This document shows positions 1-9,973 of a DNA stretch of 64,000 nucleotides, in pieces; positions within the stretch are counted from its first letter, which is position 1, and the number at the start of each line of letters is the position of its first letter. Source of the stretch: Caldicellulosiruptor kronotskyensis 2002. Its GTDB lineage: Bacteria; Bacillota; Thermoanaerobacteria; Caldicellulosiruptorales; Caldicellulosiruptoraceae. The notes beneath the pieces were generated by a model. It was given only the letters and a program-made list of their open reading frames with translations, was not told the DNA's origin and did not search any database. The position numbers and the translations under genes were made by a program. The stretch is taken from NCBI RefSeq assembly GCF_000166775.1, contig NC_014720.1, positions 769,501 through 833,500 of the forward strand, written 5' to 3'.

Positions 1-1275
1 ACTGGTCCCATGCACATGGGGAATGCCCGCGGAGGTGCGCTGGGGGACTGCCTTGCAAACCTTTTAAAATGGGCAGGATACAATGTCACAAAGGAGTTTT
101 ATGTCAATGATGCTGGAAACCAGATAGAAAAGTTTGGACAGAGCCTTGAGATTAGATACAGACAGCTGAAGGGTGAAAATATAGATCTTCCTGAAGATTG
201 CTATCATGGTGAGGATATAATCGAAAGGGTAAAAGAATATTTAGATGAGCACGGGGATGATTTGGAGAATTTGTCTTCGGATGAGAGAAGAAAAAAGCTT
301 GTTGACTTTGCCCTAAAGAGAAATATTTTGCTTATGAAAGAGCACTTGAGAAAATATGGCATAGAATATGATGTATGGTTTCATGAAAGTAGCCTTTATG
401 AGAGTGGAGAAGTTTTTGAGACAATTGAGGATTTAAAATCAAGAGGATACACGTACGAAAAAGATGGGGCACTGTGGTTTGCAGCATCAAAGATAGATGA
501 GAGCTTGAAAGATGAGGTTTTGATAAGAGCAAATGGGATTCCAACCTATTTTGCAGCTGATATTGCTTATCACAGAAACAAGTTTGAAAAAAGAGGCTTT
601 GATATTGTAATAGATATTTGGGGTGCTGACCATCACGGGCATGTTGCAAGAATGAAAGCTGCAATGAAAGCGCTTGGGATTGACCCAGAAAAGCTTATAG
701 TTATCCTTATGCAACTTGTAAGGCTGGTAAGAGGCAAGGAAGTTGTCAGAATGTCAAAGAGAACTGGCAAGGCAATAACCCTTATTGACCTAATTGACGA
801 AATAGGCAAAGACGCTGCAAGGTTTATGTTCAATACAAAATCAGCAGATACTCACATTGAGATAGATTTAGACCTTGTGACCCAGCAGACACTTGACAAC
901 CCTGTATTTTATGTCCAGTATGCTCATGCAAGAACATGCGGAATCATTAGAGCTCTGTCAGAAGAGGGAATAGTGTTAGATAAAAGTAGAATAAAAGTAG
1001 AGCTTTTGCAGCAAGAAGAAGAACTTGAACTTTTGAGAAAGCTTTTAGAACTTCCTGAAGAAATTGAGATAGCAGCAAGGAACTTAGACGTTAGCAGAGT
1101 GACAAAGTATCTTTTAGACTTAGCATCTATGTTTCACGCCTTTTATAACGCGTGCAGAGTTAAAAATGAAAATGAAGAACTGATGTTTACAAGGCTTTCT
1201 CTTGTTGAGTGTGTAAGAATTGTCATAAATAATATGCTAAGACTGCTTGGAGTTGAGGCTCCAGAGAAGATGTAA
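1..1275 (+). CDS. argS: Arginyl-tRNA synthetase, 5' end outside the window
   Basis: Class I aminoacyl-tRNA synthetase that attaches arginine to tRNA-Arg in the cytoplasm. The frame is open from base 1 (Thr-Gly-Pro before the first Met), so the N-terminal domain and the real start lie upstream of the window. A HIGH-type motif (HMGNARGG) is at the very start and a KMSKS-type motif (RMSKRTG) is near nt 750. The C-terminal anticodon-binding helical domain follows (YAHARTCGI onward) and ends in the short LLGVEAPEKM tail common in ArgS. The gene is followed directly by an intrinsic terminator and appears to be ordinary chromosomal housekeeping DNA. Confidence 0.95.
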   Translation, partial: TGPMHMGNARGGALGDCLANLLKWAGYNVTKEFYVNDAGNQIEKFGQSLEIRYRQLKGENIDLPEDCYHGEDIIERVKEYLDEHGDDLENLSSDERRKKLVDFALKRNILLMKEHLRKYGIEYDVWFHESSLYESGEVFETIEDLKSRGYTYEKDGALWFAASKIDESLKDEVLIRANGIPTYFAADIAYHRNKFEKRGFDIVIDIWGADHHGHVARMKAAMKALGIDPEKLIVILMQLVRLVRGKEVVRMSKRTGKAITLIDLIDEIGKDAARFMFNTKSADTHIEIDLDLVTQQTLDNPVFYVQYAHARTCGIIRALSEEGIVLDKSRIKVELLQQEEELELLRKLLELPEEIEIAARNLDVSRVTKYLLDLASMFHAFYNACRVKNENEELMFTRLSLVECVRIVINNMLRLLGVEAPEKM

Positions 1276-1284
1276 TTGCTTTCG

Positions 1285-1331
1285 ATGTCTCTTGTCCATT
1301 TTTTATAAAATGGCAAGAGACATATTTATTT
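1285..1331 (+). terminator. Intrinsic terminator after argS
   Basis: Long inverted repeat with outer arms ATGTCTCTTG (1285-1294) and CAAGAGACAT (1314-1323) and an inner AT-rich paired part. The tail is T-rich but not a perfect T run. Confidence 0.7.
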
Positions 1332-1368
1332 ATCTTTAATAAAAATCAAATTAGAATTGTTTAATCTA

Positions 1369-1398
1369 TTGTTTGTTTTTTAAAGTATATGGTATAAT
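1369..1398 (+). promoter_or_regulatory. Sigma-A-type promoter for the ligase-like gene
   Basis: TTGTTT (1369-1374), an 18-base spacer and a perfect TATAAT (1393-1398), 38 bases before the chosen start. It lies just after the argS terminator. Confidence 0.5.
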
Positions 1399-1436
1399 TT
1401 GAATATGAAATAAAAAACCCAGTCAGGAGTTTGGAT

Positions 1437-2852
1437 ATGGATGTTATTGGCTATTTGATAAGAAATGTTTTCTTTTCTCTGATGGAAACTTTTAAAGGGA
1501 ACACGATAAGAAAGAAACTAAAAATTTTAGCTCAAAATAGTAGAGCTTCTCAAGAAAAAATTAAAGATATTCAGAGAGAAGAACTAAAAAAATTGTTGTT
1601 GTATTGTATTGAACATGTCCCAGCATATAAAAAGTACGACTATCTCAAAAAAGATATAGAATCTTGTCCAGAAAAGGCTTTAAAAGAATTTCCCATCTTG
1701 GAGAAAAAAGAGTTTTCAGAAAACAGAGATTTTTTCTTGTCAGAAAAAGCAGATCTTTCAAAGTGCATCTTAAATAGAACAGGCGGGTCTACAGGAGAGC
1801 CTGTGAAGTTTTATATGGATAGAGAAACTGTTGAGTGGTATGAAGCAGCAAGGTATTTGGGGCTTTCGTGGTGGGGAATAAATATTGGTGACAGGTGTCT
1901 GATGCTTTGGGCATCAAGAAATGACATTGGTAGTGTTAGGAATTTAAAAAGTAGGATTAAAGAACGAATTCTAAAAAATAGACTTATTATTTCTTCATGG
2001 GATATAAACGAAAAGACTGTCAATGAGATTGCAAAAAGAATCAAGAAATTCAAACCTTTGTATATATACGCATATCCTTCTGCAGTATATAAGCTTGCAT
2101 ACCTTTTAAAAGAAAATGGTATAGATTTGAATTTGAAACTCAAAGGGGTTGTAACTACAGCTGAAAATTTATATGAATATCAAAGAGATTTAATTCAAGA
2201 GGTATTTAAATGCCCTGTAATAAACGAATATGGGGCAAGGGATGGCGGAATAATAGCGTATGAGTGTCCAAAAGGTAAGATGCATTTGATGACCTTGACA
2301 GGATTTTATGAGTTTGTAGATATCGAAGGATTAGAGAATGAAAAGAGGAAATCAATCTTGGTAACAGATCTTCACAATTATGTAATGCCAAGGCTAAGAT
2401 ATAGACTTGGCGATGTAGTGACACTTGATGATGAAGACTGCACCTGCGGAGTAGGATTTCCAACTATTAAGGAGATAGATGGTAGGATTGATGAGATATT
2501 TGTCACAAAGAATGGAGAGGTTTATGACAGTCACTTTTTCAATATATTAGCAAGAGAGATGGAAGGTGTGCTGCAGTATCAACTTGTTCAGCATAATTTA
2601 GATAATATGACGCTGAAGATTGTAAAAGGTAATGGATTTAATGAGAGAGAGGTTGAGAAGTTTATAAAAAATATTAAAAGCAAGTTTGGAGATATTTCGA
2701 TAAAAGTTGATTATGTAAATGAAATTGAATGTGGACCTTCTGGAAAGGTTAGATATATAGTGAGAGAATACAAAATTCCAGCAATGAAGGTTTTGCTTTC
2801 ATTATTAAAAATAGTAGTTTCTGTAATTACTATATTTACTTTTGATTTGTAA
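1437..2852 (+). CDS. Phenylacetate-CoA ligase / CapK family adenylate-forming enzyme
   Basis: Member of the ANL superfamily (PaaK/CapK, coenzyme F390 synthetase-like) that activates a carboxylate as an acyl-adenylate; the substrate cannot be told from sequence. The nucleotide-binding loop NRTGGSTGEPVKF is near residue 120, an INEYGARDGG motif near 265, and RYRLGDVV followed by IDGRIDE marks the hinge and C-terminal subdomain. Length (471 aa) is usual for the family. The ATG at 1437 is preferred over TTG at 1431 because CAGGAG (1424-1429) is then well spaced. The C-terminal 25 residues are unusually hydrophobic (MKVLLSLLKIVVSVITIF), suggesting a membrane tether. It is flanked by its own promoter and by the next gene 61 bases downstream. 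Confidence 0.8.
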   Translation: MDVIGYLIRNVFFSLMETFKGNTIRKKLKILAQNSRASQEKIKDIQREELKKLLLYCIEHVPAYKKYDYLKKDIESCPEKALKEFPILEKKEFSENRDFFLSEKADLSKCILNRTGGSTGEPVKFYMDRETVEWYEAARYLGLSWWGINIGDRCLMLWASRNDIGSVRNLKSRIKERILKNRLIISSWDINEKTVNEIAKRIKKFKPLYIYAYPSAVYKLAYLLKENGIDLNLKLKGVVTTAENLYEYQRDLIQEVFKCPVINEYGARDGGIIAYECPKGKMHLMTLTGFYEFVDIEGLENEKRKSILVTDLHNYVMPRLRYRLGDVVTLDDEDCTCGVGFPTIKEIDGRIDEIFVTKNGEVYDSHFFNILAREMEGVLQYQLVQHNLDNMTLKIVKGNGFNEREVEKFIKNIKSKFGDISIKVDYVNEIECGPSGKVRYIVREYKIPAMKVLLSLLKIVVSVITIFTFDL

Positions 2853-2913
2853 TTGAGCCACCAAATTTTAATTTTCAATAAAAAATTTTGTAGAAAGGGA
2901 GGACGGTTATAAA

Positions 2914-4503
2914 ATGAATTTAAGAAGACCAAATGCAAATGAAGCAACAGGTACGTTTAACCGCTCAAAAGATGTTGTGCCAATGTCAGGAATTTGTACA
3001 AGATGCGTGGATGGGTGTCAGGGAAACTGTGAAATCTTTTTGGCCTCTTTTAGAGGAAGAGAGGTTTTATACCCGGGACCTTTTGGAGAAGTGACTGCTG
3101 GTGCTGACAAAAATTATCCTGTTGATTATTCACATCTGAACATTCAGGGTTATGCTGTTGGAGCAAAAGGGCTTCCTGAAGGAGTTGAACCAAATCCAGA
3201 TACAGCTATTTTCCCTAATGTTGATACGACAACTGAATATGGTTGGGAAAAGAAAGTTAAAATGAAGGTTCCTATATTCACTGGAGCTCTTGGTTCTACA
3301 GAAATTGCGCGCAAGAATTGGGAACATTTTGCTGTAGGTGCTGCAATTTCAGGTATCACACTTGTTTGCGGAGAAAATGTTTGTGGAGTTGACCCTGAAC
3401 TTGAACTCACATCAGATGGAAAAGTTAAAAAGTCCCCTGAAATGGATAGAAGGATAAATACTTATAAAAGATTTCATGAGGGCTGGGGCGAAATATTAGT
3501 TCAAATGAACGTTGAAGATACTCGCCTTGGTGTTGCAGAATATGTTATTGAAAAACACGGGCTTGATACAATTGAGCTCAAGTGGGGTCAGGGTGCAAAG
3601 TGTATAGGCGGTGAGATAAAGGTAAAGAGCTTAGAAAGAGCTTTAGAACTCAAAAAGAGAGGATATGTTGTTTTGCCCGACCCAACTCAAAAAGATGTTC
3701 AGGAAGCATTTAAAAGAGGTGCTATAAGAGAATTTGAAAGACATTCCAGACTTGGATTTGTTGAAAAAGAAAGCTTTTTGAAAGAGATTGAACGGCTCAG
3801 AAGACTTGGATTTAAGAGAATAACACTCAAAACAGGAGCATATTCAGCTGTTGAACTTGCAATGGCACTAAGGTTTGGTGCTGAGGCAAAACTTGATTTA
3901 ATAACAATTGATGGTGCACCAGGTGGCACAGGCATGAGCCCGTGGCCAATGATGAATGAATGGGGTATCCCAACATTCTATTTGGAAGCTCTGGCATATC
4001 AGTTTGCTGAAAAGCTTACAAAGAAAGGTTTTAGAGTTCCAGACCTTGCAATCGCAGGTGGTTTTTCAACAGAAGATGGTGTGTTCAAAGCAATTGCAAT
4101 GGGTGCACCATATGTAAAAGCTGTTTGTATGGGAAGAGCCTTAATGATACCAGGTATGGTGGGCAAGAATATTGAAAAGTGGTTAAAAGAAGGTAATCTA
4201 CCAAAAACAGTATCCAAGTATGGTTCAACACCAGAAGAAATATTTATAACATATGAAGAGCTGCGTGAAAAGTATGGTGATGAGATAAAGAATATACCTC
4301 TTGGTGCAATTGGTATCTATACATTTGTTCAAAAGTTCAAAACAGGTTTGCAGCAACTTATGGCAGGGTCAAGAAACTTCAGAATCTCTACAATTTCAAG
4401 AAAAGACCTCATCGCTCTTACCGAAGATGCTGCTAAAATATCAGGCATTCCGTATGTGATGGATGCATACAGGGAAGAGGCAGAAAGGATACTTGAAGAA
4501 TAA
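2914..4503 (+). CDS. FMN-binding glutamate synthase-like protein (GltB domain 2 type)
   Basis: A 529-residue stand-alone version of the FMN-binding TIM-barrel of the large glutamate synthase subunit. The phosphate-binding segments are visible as TIDGAPGGTGMSPW (about residue 330) and AIAGGFSTEDGVFKAI (about 380), followed by MGAPYVKAVCMGRA. No N-terminal glutaminase domain is present. The N-terminus carries a cysteine cluster (CTRCVDGCQGNC) that could hold a metal or an iron-sulfur cluster. Start ATG 2914 has GGGAGG upstream. The likely role is glutamate formation or a related FMN-dependent oxidoreduction; the glutamine-hydrolysing partner is not in this window. A terminator follows. Confidence 0.8.
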   Translation: MNLRRPNANEATGTFNRSKDVVPMSGICTRCVDGCQGNCEIFLASFRGREVLYPGPFGEVTAGADKNYPVDYSHLNIQGYAVGAKGLPEGVEPNPDTAIFPNVDTTTEYGWEKKVKMKVPIFTGALGSTEIARKNWEHFAVGAAISGITLVCGENVCGVDPELELTSDGKVKKSPEMDRRINTYKRFHEGWGEILVQMNVEDTRLGVAEYVIEKHGLDTIELKWGQGAKCIGGEIKVKSLERALELKKRGYVVLPDPTQKDVQEAFKRGAIREFERHSRLGFVEKESFLKEIERLRRLGFKRITLKTGAYSAVELAMALRFGAEAKLDLITIDGAPGGTGMSPWPMMNEWGIPTFYLEALAYQFAEKLTKKGFRVPDLAIAGGFSTEDGVFKAIAMGAPYVKAVCMGRALMIPGMVGKNIEKWLKEGNLPKTVSKYGSTPEEIFITYEELREKYGDEIKNIPLGAIGIYTFVQKFKTGLQQLMAGSRNFRISTISRKDLIALTEDAAKISGIPYVMDAYREEAERILEE

Positions 4504-4538
4504 GGCTTTTTTACCCATTGTTAGGATGACACAGGATG

Positions 4539-4577
4539 AAAGGCTGCGGGAATAAAGATAATCCTGCAGCCTTTTAT
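4539..4577 (+). terminator. Intrinsic terminator after the glutamate synthase-like gene
   Basis: AAGGCTGCGGG (4540-4550) pairs with CCTGCAGCCTT (4563-4573) with one mismatch, followed by a TTATT tail. The AT-rich gap from here to about 4695 shows nothing else I can support. Confidence 0.7.
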
Positions 4578-4697
4578 TACATTTAATACCAGTAGACACA
4601 ACAGTAAAAAGTATTTATTTAATTTATAGCCTAAAGTGAAACAAAATAGTCATGTTTAACAAAACGAAAAATAAATATATAAAAATATTTATTGAGA

Positions 4698-4726
4698 TTG
4701 ACTTAAATTGTATCTTGAATTAATAT
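4698..4726 (+). promoter_or_regulatory. Promoter of the AraC-type regulator
   Basis: TTGACT (4698-4703), a 17-base spacer and TAATAT (4721-4726). Transcription would begin near 4733, which makes the upstream ATG at 4734 essentially leaderless and favours the internal ATG at 4776. Confidence 0.55.
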
Positions 4727-4775
4727 ATAAACTATGAGACAGGGATACAAAGACAGGGGGATAACTATATTAATT

Positions 4776-7103
4776 ATGTTATTTAAAAAATTTAAAGAGT
4801 CGTTTGTGTTTAAAAGATTTCTAATATCATATATATCAATACTTCTTATTCCTTTGTTATTATCATTGATTGTATTTAACACATCAGTTGCTGTTGTTCA
4901 AAAAAATTCAGTTAATTCAACATTATTTTTGCTAAATCAATTAAAAAATCTTATTGACAGCAGAATAGAAAAGATAGATGAAATAGCAATAAAGATGGCA
5001 TATGATTCTAAACTTCAATGGATTTCTTCTTTAAATAAACCGACAGAAGGCTCTCCTGATATATATTGGTTTTGGGAATATTACAATAATTTTTGTAAAA
5101 TTGTTTCTAATTTGAAAGACGAATTAGATATATCATTATTAGTTGCACTGAAACACAATGACACTATTTATTACAATTCTGTACTTTATTTTGGGATGAA
5201 TGATTTTTATAACAATAATTTTAAATATGAGAAGATGTCATTTAAAGAGTGGTATACTTACCTTTTCAGCAGATTTCATTACAAAGATTTTTTGCCAAAA
5301 TCAAATGTTGTAGTAGACGGAATAAAAAAAGAAGTTATAACATATGTTTATTCGTTTCCATTTTGGAAAAAACGCAATCCTGATGGAGTTATTGCAATAT
5401 TCATTGACGAAAGCAAAATCCAAAATTTACTGAGAGAGATTGTAGAAAATTTAAAAGGGAATGCTTATATACTTTCAGAAGAAGGAAAAGTCATCTCAAG
5501 CTATTCAACAAATTTAACAATGTTGAACAATATTAACTCTTTAAATTTTGAGAAATCAGAAGGTTCTATGGTTGTACAAATAAATAGAAGCAAAGTAATA
5601 AGAACATATGTAAAATCGCAATTGAATAACTGGATTTATGTTGCCGAGTTTCCTATAGAAGTTGTTATGAAAGAGGTTTACTTTTTAAGAAAGGTTACAA
5701 TTATAGTATTACTTGTTGCATTATTTTTAGGTTTTATATTTTCAATAATTTTTGCTTATAGGAATGAAAAGCCTATATCTGAAATTTTAAGTATTTTAAA
5801 AAGGGCAAGGCCAGCTTTAAATAAAGACGAAAAAGAATTTGAATTTATTAAAAAGGAGATTTCAAATTTATTGCAAAGTGAAATAGAACTTTCTAAAAGG
5901 CTTGAGAACCAGCAGTTTATATTAAAAGAAATTTTCTTTGAAAGACTTTTATATGGTCACTACGATGACAAAAGCAAGATTGAGAAACTAATGAAGTATT
6001 TGAATTTCGACATAGATTCAAAAAGATTTTCAGTGGCAATTATAAGAATATTAAAAGAATATCAAAAGGCTACCAAAAGTATACTCAATGAACTTGATTT
6101 ATACAGGATTTCTATTGAAGAAATTTTGAAGAGAAATTTTGAGGGTCCTATTTACATACACACTATATCAGAAAACGAAGTCTCAATATTAGTGGGCTTT
6201 GATATAGAAAATGATGAAGAAGTAAAAAAACAAACAAAAGATTTATTTGAAACCATTCAAAGGGAGATAACTGAAAAGTATTCTATAACCCCATTGATAG
6301 TGTTAGGACGCACATGTAGCAGTCTATTTGATGTTCAATATGCATTTTTAGATGCTAAAGAATTATTAGAAAATATTTCACTGAAGTATGAAGAGATAGA
6401 AAACAATATAATCTGTGCTGATGAATGGCAAAAATCAGATGTAATATACTATCCGTTAGAAATAGAAGAAAAAATTATTTCACTTACTCTTGCAGGGCGT
6501 GTCGGTGAGATAAAATCTATACTTGATATGCTTTTTGAGAAAAACTTTAGAGAAAATAATCTCAGTAAAAATCTGAAGATTATTTTTCTAAATGAGCTTT
6601 TGGCTACATTCATTAAAGTACTCAACAGGTGTGATAGTTCGATTGCTTCGACTTTGGAACTAAAACAGCTATTTGTTACAAAAGAAAAACAAGACTTAGA
6701 AGCAGTTTTTGAAGAGATTGCTAAAAAGTTTTTTGAAATTTCTAAAATAATGGACCAGAATAAAAAAAGTCACAATGAAAAGCTGTTAGAAAAAATATTA
6801 GATTTTATACATTCAAATTTATATAACTCTCAGATGAGTATATCTTTTGTGGCTTCACAATTTGACCTTTCGAACTCTTATTTTTCATTCTTTTTCAAAG
6901 AACAGACAGGTATGAAGTTTAGCGATTACATCGAAAAACTGCGAATTGAAAAGGCCTGTGAACTTTTAAGAAAGGGTAAATATAACATTGATGAGGTTGC
7001 AAAAATGGTAGGATACACTAATGCACATACATTCAGAAGAGCTTTCAAAAAAGTAATAGGAATCTTGCCGAGTGAGTTTTGTGAAAGACTAAGAGAAGTT
7101 TAA
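4776..7103 (+). CDS. Membrane-anchored AraC-family regulator of the adjacent sugar importer
   Basis: Two transmembrane segments (about residues 11-32 and 305-330) enclose an extracellular sensing region of roughly 270 residues. A cytoplasmic middle region follows, and two AraC-type helix-turn-helix motifs occupy the last 100 residues (ISFVASQFDLSNSYFSFFFK and YNIDEVAKMVGYTNAHTFRR). This is the YesN-like or transmembrane AraC layout commonly found upstream of LplB/YtcP-type carbohydrate importers. It probably senses an extracellular sugar or a loaded binding protein and activates the genes that follow. The start is uncertain: ATG 4734 adds 14 residues but sits at the predicted transcription start, while ATG 4776 has AGGGGG rather far upstream (about 15 bases). 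Confidence 0.8.
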   Translation: MLFKKFKESFVFKRFLISYISILLIPLLLSLIVFNTSVAVVQKNSVNSTLFLLNQLKNLIDSRIEKIDEIAIKMAYDSKLQWISSLNKPTEGSPDIYWFWEYYNNFCKIVSNLKDELDISLLVALKHNDTIYYNSVLYFGMNDFYNNNFKYEKMSFKEWYTYLFSRFHYKDFLPKSNVVVDGIKKEVITYVYSFPFWKKRNPDGVIAIFIDESKIQNLLREIVENLKGNAYILSEEGKVISSYSTNLTMLNNINSLNFEKSEGSMVVQINRSKVIRTYVKSQLNNWIYVAEFPIEVVMKEVYFLRKVTIIVLLVALFLGFIFSIIFAYRNEKPISEILSILKRARPALNKDEKEFEFIKKEISNLLQSEIELSKRLENQQFILKEIFFERLLYGHYDDKSKIEKLMKYLNFDIDSKRFSVAIIRILKEYQKATKSILNELDLYRISIEEILKRNFEGPIYIHTISENEVSILVGFDIENDEEVKKQTKDLFETIQREITEKYSITPLIVLGRTCSSLFDVQYAFLDAKELLENISLKYEEIENNIICADEWQKSDVIYYPLEIEEKIISLTLAGRVGEIKSILDMLFEKNFRENNLSKNLKIIFLNELLATFIKVLNRCDSSIASTLELKQLFVTKEKQDLEAVFEEIAKKFFEISKIMDQNKKSHNEKLLEKILDFIHSNLYNSQMSISFVASQFDLSNSYFSFFFKEQTGMKFSDYIEKLRIEKACELLRKGKYNIDEVAKMVGYTNAHTFRRAFKKVIGILPSEFCERLREV

Positions 7104-7129
7104 AAATAAAAAGCTTATTTAATATGTTA

Positions 7130-7160
7130 CCCCCCTGTTATAAGCAGGGGGTTTGTTTTT
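7130..7160 (+). terminator. Intrinsic terminator after the regulator
   Basis: CCCCCTG (7131-7137) and CAGGGGG (7145-7151) enclose a seven-base loop, followed by TTTGTTTTTT. Confidence 0.85.
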
Positions 7161-7312
7161 TCTATAAAATTGTACCTTGATTTTAAAAAGTAAATGTATC
7201 CTGACCTAAGAAATTGTTTCCCTTTCTAAATAGTTGAAGGTTGATAAAACATGGCTCTTGCAGTAACCTAAAAATCAGAAAAAATAAACGAGAAAAAAGG
7301 AGGCTAAATTCG

Positions 7313-8908
7313 ATGTTCGACAAAAAGAAATTAAAAGTATGGAGACTTTTTAGTGTTTTTGTAGTGTTTGCGCTTGTGATTAGTTTGTTAGCGATAAATC
7401 CTAAAGTGGGTTTGGCAGCTACAAAACCTACTATTACCTATTTTGTCCAGATGGATGCAAAAGTTGCAGTTTCGTATGATAACTATAGTAAGATTGCGGC
7501 ATATCAACTTCTTATGAAAAAGCTAAATGTGAATATTCAATTTATCCATCCTCCAATGGGAGGTACTGCTGCCCAAGACCAGCTGAATTTAATGATTGCA
7601 TCCAAAAAACTTCCTGATATTATTTATTGGAATTGGGTGGATAGTTATCCAGGCGGTCCTGTAAAAGCTTTACAAGACAAGGTAATTATAAGGCTTAATG
7701 AATATGTCGACAAATATGCTCCAAATTTTAAATCATATTTGTCAAAACATCCTGATGTAAAAAAGATGATAGTGACAGACGATGGTGATTTGTATTGTTT
7801 TCCCTATTTAAGAGAGGACCCTGAGATTCAAGGTACTTTTTATGGACCAATTGTAAGAAAAGATTGGTTGAACAAATTAAAAATTAATCCACCTGAAACT
7901 GTGGATGAATGGTACAAGATGTTAAAAGCTTTTAAAGTTAACGACCTCAATGGGAATGGTAAAAATGATGAAAGGCCGTTTTCTATTAGTTTAGGCGGTG
8001 CAACAAGTCCAAGACGAGCTTTTGATTATTGCAGCTTTTTAGTAGGTGCGTGGGGTATCAAAACTGATTTCTTTGTCGAGAATAATAAGATTCAATACGG
8101 TCCTTTAAAGCCTCAATATACAGATTTTATAAAGACACTTCAAAAGTGGTGGAAGGAAGGGTTAATTGACCCAGATGTACTTACTATGAACAGAGATATA
8201 ATCAGAGCAAATATTCAGAACGATTTAATAGGTTCATTTTTAGGTTTAATTGGTGGAGACTTAGCTTTCTTTGTAAATCTAAAGAAAGATTTAATGGGTG
8301 TTAAGTATCCTGTTCTTAAGAAAGGGCAAAAACCAGAGTTTAGCCATCGTGAACCCCAGTTTGCAAAAAGTGGAGCTGCTATTACCACGTCCTGTAAAAA
8401 TATTCCGCTTGCAATGAAGGTTCTTGATTGGGGATGGAGTAAGGAAGGATTTATGGCACTCAATTTTGGCGTGTTAGGAAAAAGTTATGTTATAAAAGAT
8501 GGACGTCCGGTGTACACTGATGAGGTTATGAACAACCCACAGCTTGATAGGCCTTCTGCACTTGCAAGATATGCATGTGCTTCGTTTGGGGGGCCATTTA
8601 TTCAGGCAAAAGAAAATGCTCTTCAGATAGGCTTAGGGCTCCCACAACAAAAAGAAGCAAGTGAGAACTGGAGATATGCATCTAACAAAAAACTTTTGCC
8701 TATTCTTTCATTTACGTCTGATGAAGCAAAGAAACTGGCAGATATTATGAATGTTATTAATACTTATTATGATGAGATGTTTGTAAGACTTATGACAGGT
8801 AAACTCAACGATGTTGAACAGCTGAGAAAAGGATTGAAAAGAATGAGGATAGACGAAGCAATAAAGATATATCAGCAAGCTTACAACCGTTACATCAACA
8901 GAAAGTAA
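7313..8908 (+). CDS. Extracellular carbohydrate-binding protein of an ABC importer
   Basis: Secreted 531-residue protein of the LplA/YtcQ-like family of solute-binding proteins. It has a Sec-type signal peptide (KKK, then VFVVFALVISLLAIN, then AA near residue 38) without a lipobox cysteine. The mature part carries typical features such as KDWLNKLKINPPETVDEW and the NDLNGNGKNDERPFS calcium-loop-like segment. The start at 7313 follows AAAAGGAGG; a longer reading frame from 7241 lacks this. It is first in the importer operon downstream of the AraC regulator and probably delivers oligosaccharides to the permeases. The surface may retain it by means not visible here. Confidence 0.85.
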   Translation: MFDKKKLKVWRLFSVFVVFALVISLLAINPKVGLAATKPTITYFVQMDAKVAVSYDNYSKIAAYQLLMKKLNVNIQFIHPPMGGTAAQDQLNLMIASKKLPDIIYWNWVDSYPGGPVKALQDKVIIRLNEYVDKYAPNFKSYLSKHPDVKKMIVTDDGDLYCFPYLREDPEIQGTFYGPIVRKDWLNKLKINPPETVDEWYKMLKAFKVNDLNGNGKNDERPFSISLGGATSPRRAFDYCSFLVGAWGIKTDFFVENNKIQYGPLKPQYTDFIKTLQKWWKEGLIDPDVLTMNRDIIRANIQNDLIGSFLGLIGGDLAFFVNLKKDLMGVKYPVLKKGQKPEFSHREPQFAKSGAAITTSCKNIPLAMKVLDWGWSKEGFMALNFGVLGKSYVIKDGRPVYTDEVMNNPQLDRPSALARYACASFGGPFIQAKENALQIGLGLPQQKEASENWRYASNKKLLPILSFTSDEAKKLADIMNVINTYYDEMFVRLMTGKLNDVEQLRKGLKRMRIDEAIKIYQQAYNRYINRK

Positions 8909-8915
8909 CGGTATT

Positions 8916-8947
8916 GGGACTGTCTTGACTTAAAAGAAGACAGTCCC
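8916..8947 (+). terminator. Intercistronic hairpin between binding protein and permease
   Basis: Perfect 11-bp stem GGGACTGTCTT (8916-8926) and AAGACAGTCCC (8937-8947) with only a short T run after it. It is probably a partial terminator or a 3' mRNA stabiliser that keeps binding protein levels above permease levels. Confidence 0.6.
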
Positions 8948-9010
8948 TTCTGGAAAAATTTAATATTTATAGTATGTTTGAAGTATTTCAAAAAGAGAGA
9001 GGTGAACATA

Positions 9011-9958
9011 GTGGAAGTTACATTCTCAAAAAAAGAAACTTTTCAGACTCGCTTTAAAACTTTTTGGAAATCAATGAAAAAGACTAAGTATCTTCATCTA
9101 TTGGCTTTACCAGGTGTTCTTTATTACATAATTTTTCATTATATTCCGATGTATGGAGTAATTATTGCATTTAAAGATTATAACTTTAGAAAAGGTATTT
9201 TGGGTAGTGAATGGGTAGGGTTAAAACATTTTATAAGATTTTTCGAAAATCCGTTCTTTTGGAGATTAATAAGAAATACAGTTCTCATTAATGTTTATCA
9301 AATAATATTTGTATTTCCTCTGCCAATATTATTTGCTCTTTTTCTAAACGAACTTCGCGACGGCTTTTATAAGAGATTTGTCCAAACAGTTAGCTATTTA
9401 CCTCACTTTATTTCTCTTCCTGCAATAATCGGTATGATGGTAATGTTTTTATCACCAACTGATGGTGTTGTAAATATGATACTTCAGAAGATGGGGCTGC
9501 CAACAATATATTTTATGGCTGACCCAAGATGGTTTAGACCGCTTTATATTATAAGCGATATATGGCAACATTTGGGATGGGGAGCAATAATTTATATAGC
9601 AGCGCTTAGTAATGTAAATCCGGAACTTTATGAGGGCGCTGTAATAGATGGAGCAACAAGAGTACAAATGATGAGGTATATCTCAATACCATCAATAATG
9701 CCTACCATTGTTATTATGCTTCTTTTGAGAATTGGGCACATTATGTCGCTGGGTGCAGAAAAGGTTTTACTTATGCAAAGTCCTCTTAATTATGAAACCT
9801 CAGATGTTATAAGTACATATGTCTACAGAAGGGGTCTTGTATATGGTGAGTATAGCTATACAACTGCAATAGGACTTTTTAACTCATTGATAAATCTCAC
9901 AATTCTCATTATAGCAAATAAGATTACAAAAAGAGTTACAGAAACAGGACTCTTTTAG
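9011..9958 (+). CDS. ABC importer permease, LplB type
   Basis: Integral membrane permease of the MalF/LplB class with about six transmembrane helices; the cytoplasmic EAA-type loop reads YEGAVIDGATRVQMMRYISI (about residue 205). It should pair with the next permease to form the channel. GTG 9011 is chosen because GAGAGGTGA lies just upstream, rather than the in-frame TTG at 8978. There is no ATPase gene nearby; these importers usually share a housekeeping MsmK-type ATPase encoded elsewhere (family knowledge). Confidence 0.87.
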   Translation: MEVTFSKKETFQTRFKTFWKSMKKTKYLHLLALPGVLYYIIFHYIPMYGVIIAFKDYNFRKGILGSEWVGLKHFIRFFENPFFWRLIRNTVLINVYQIIFVFPLPILFALFLNELRDGFYKRFVQTVSYLPHFISLPAIIGMMVMFLSPTDGVVNMILQKMGLPTIYFMADPRWFRPLYIISDIWQHLGWGAIIYIAALSNVNPELYEGAVIDGATRVQMMRYISIPSIMPTIVIMLLLRIGHIMSLGAEKVLLMQSPLNYETSDVISTYVYRRGLVYGEYSYTTAIGLFNSLINLTILIIANKITKRVTETGLF

Positions 9959-9973
9959 TGGAGGCGAAATTCT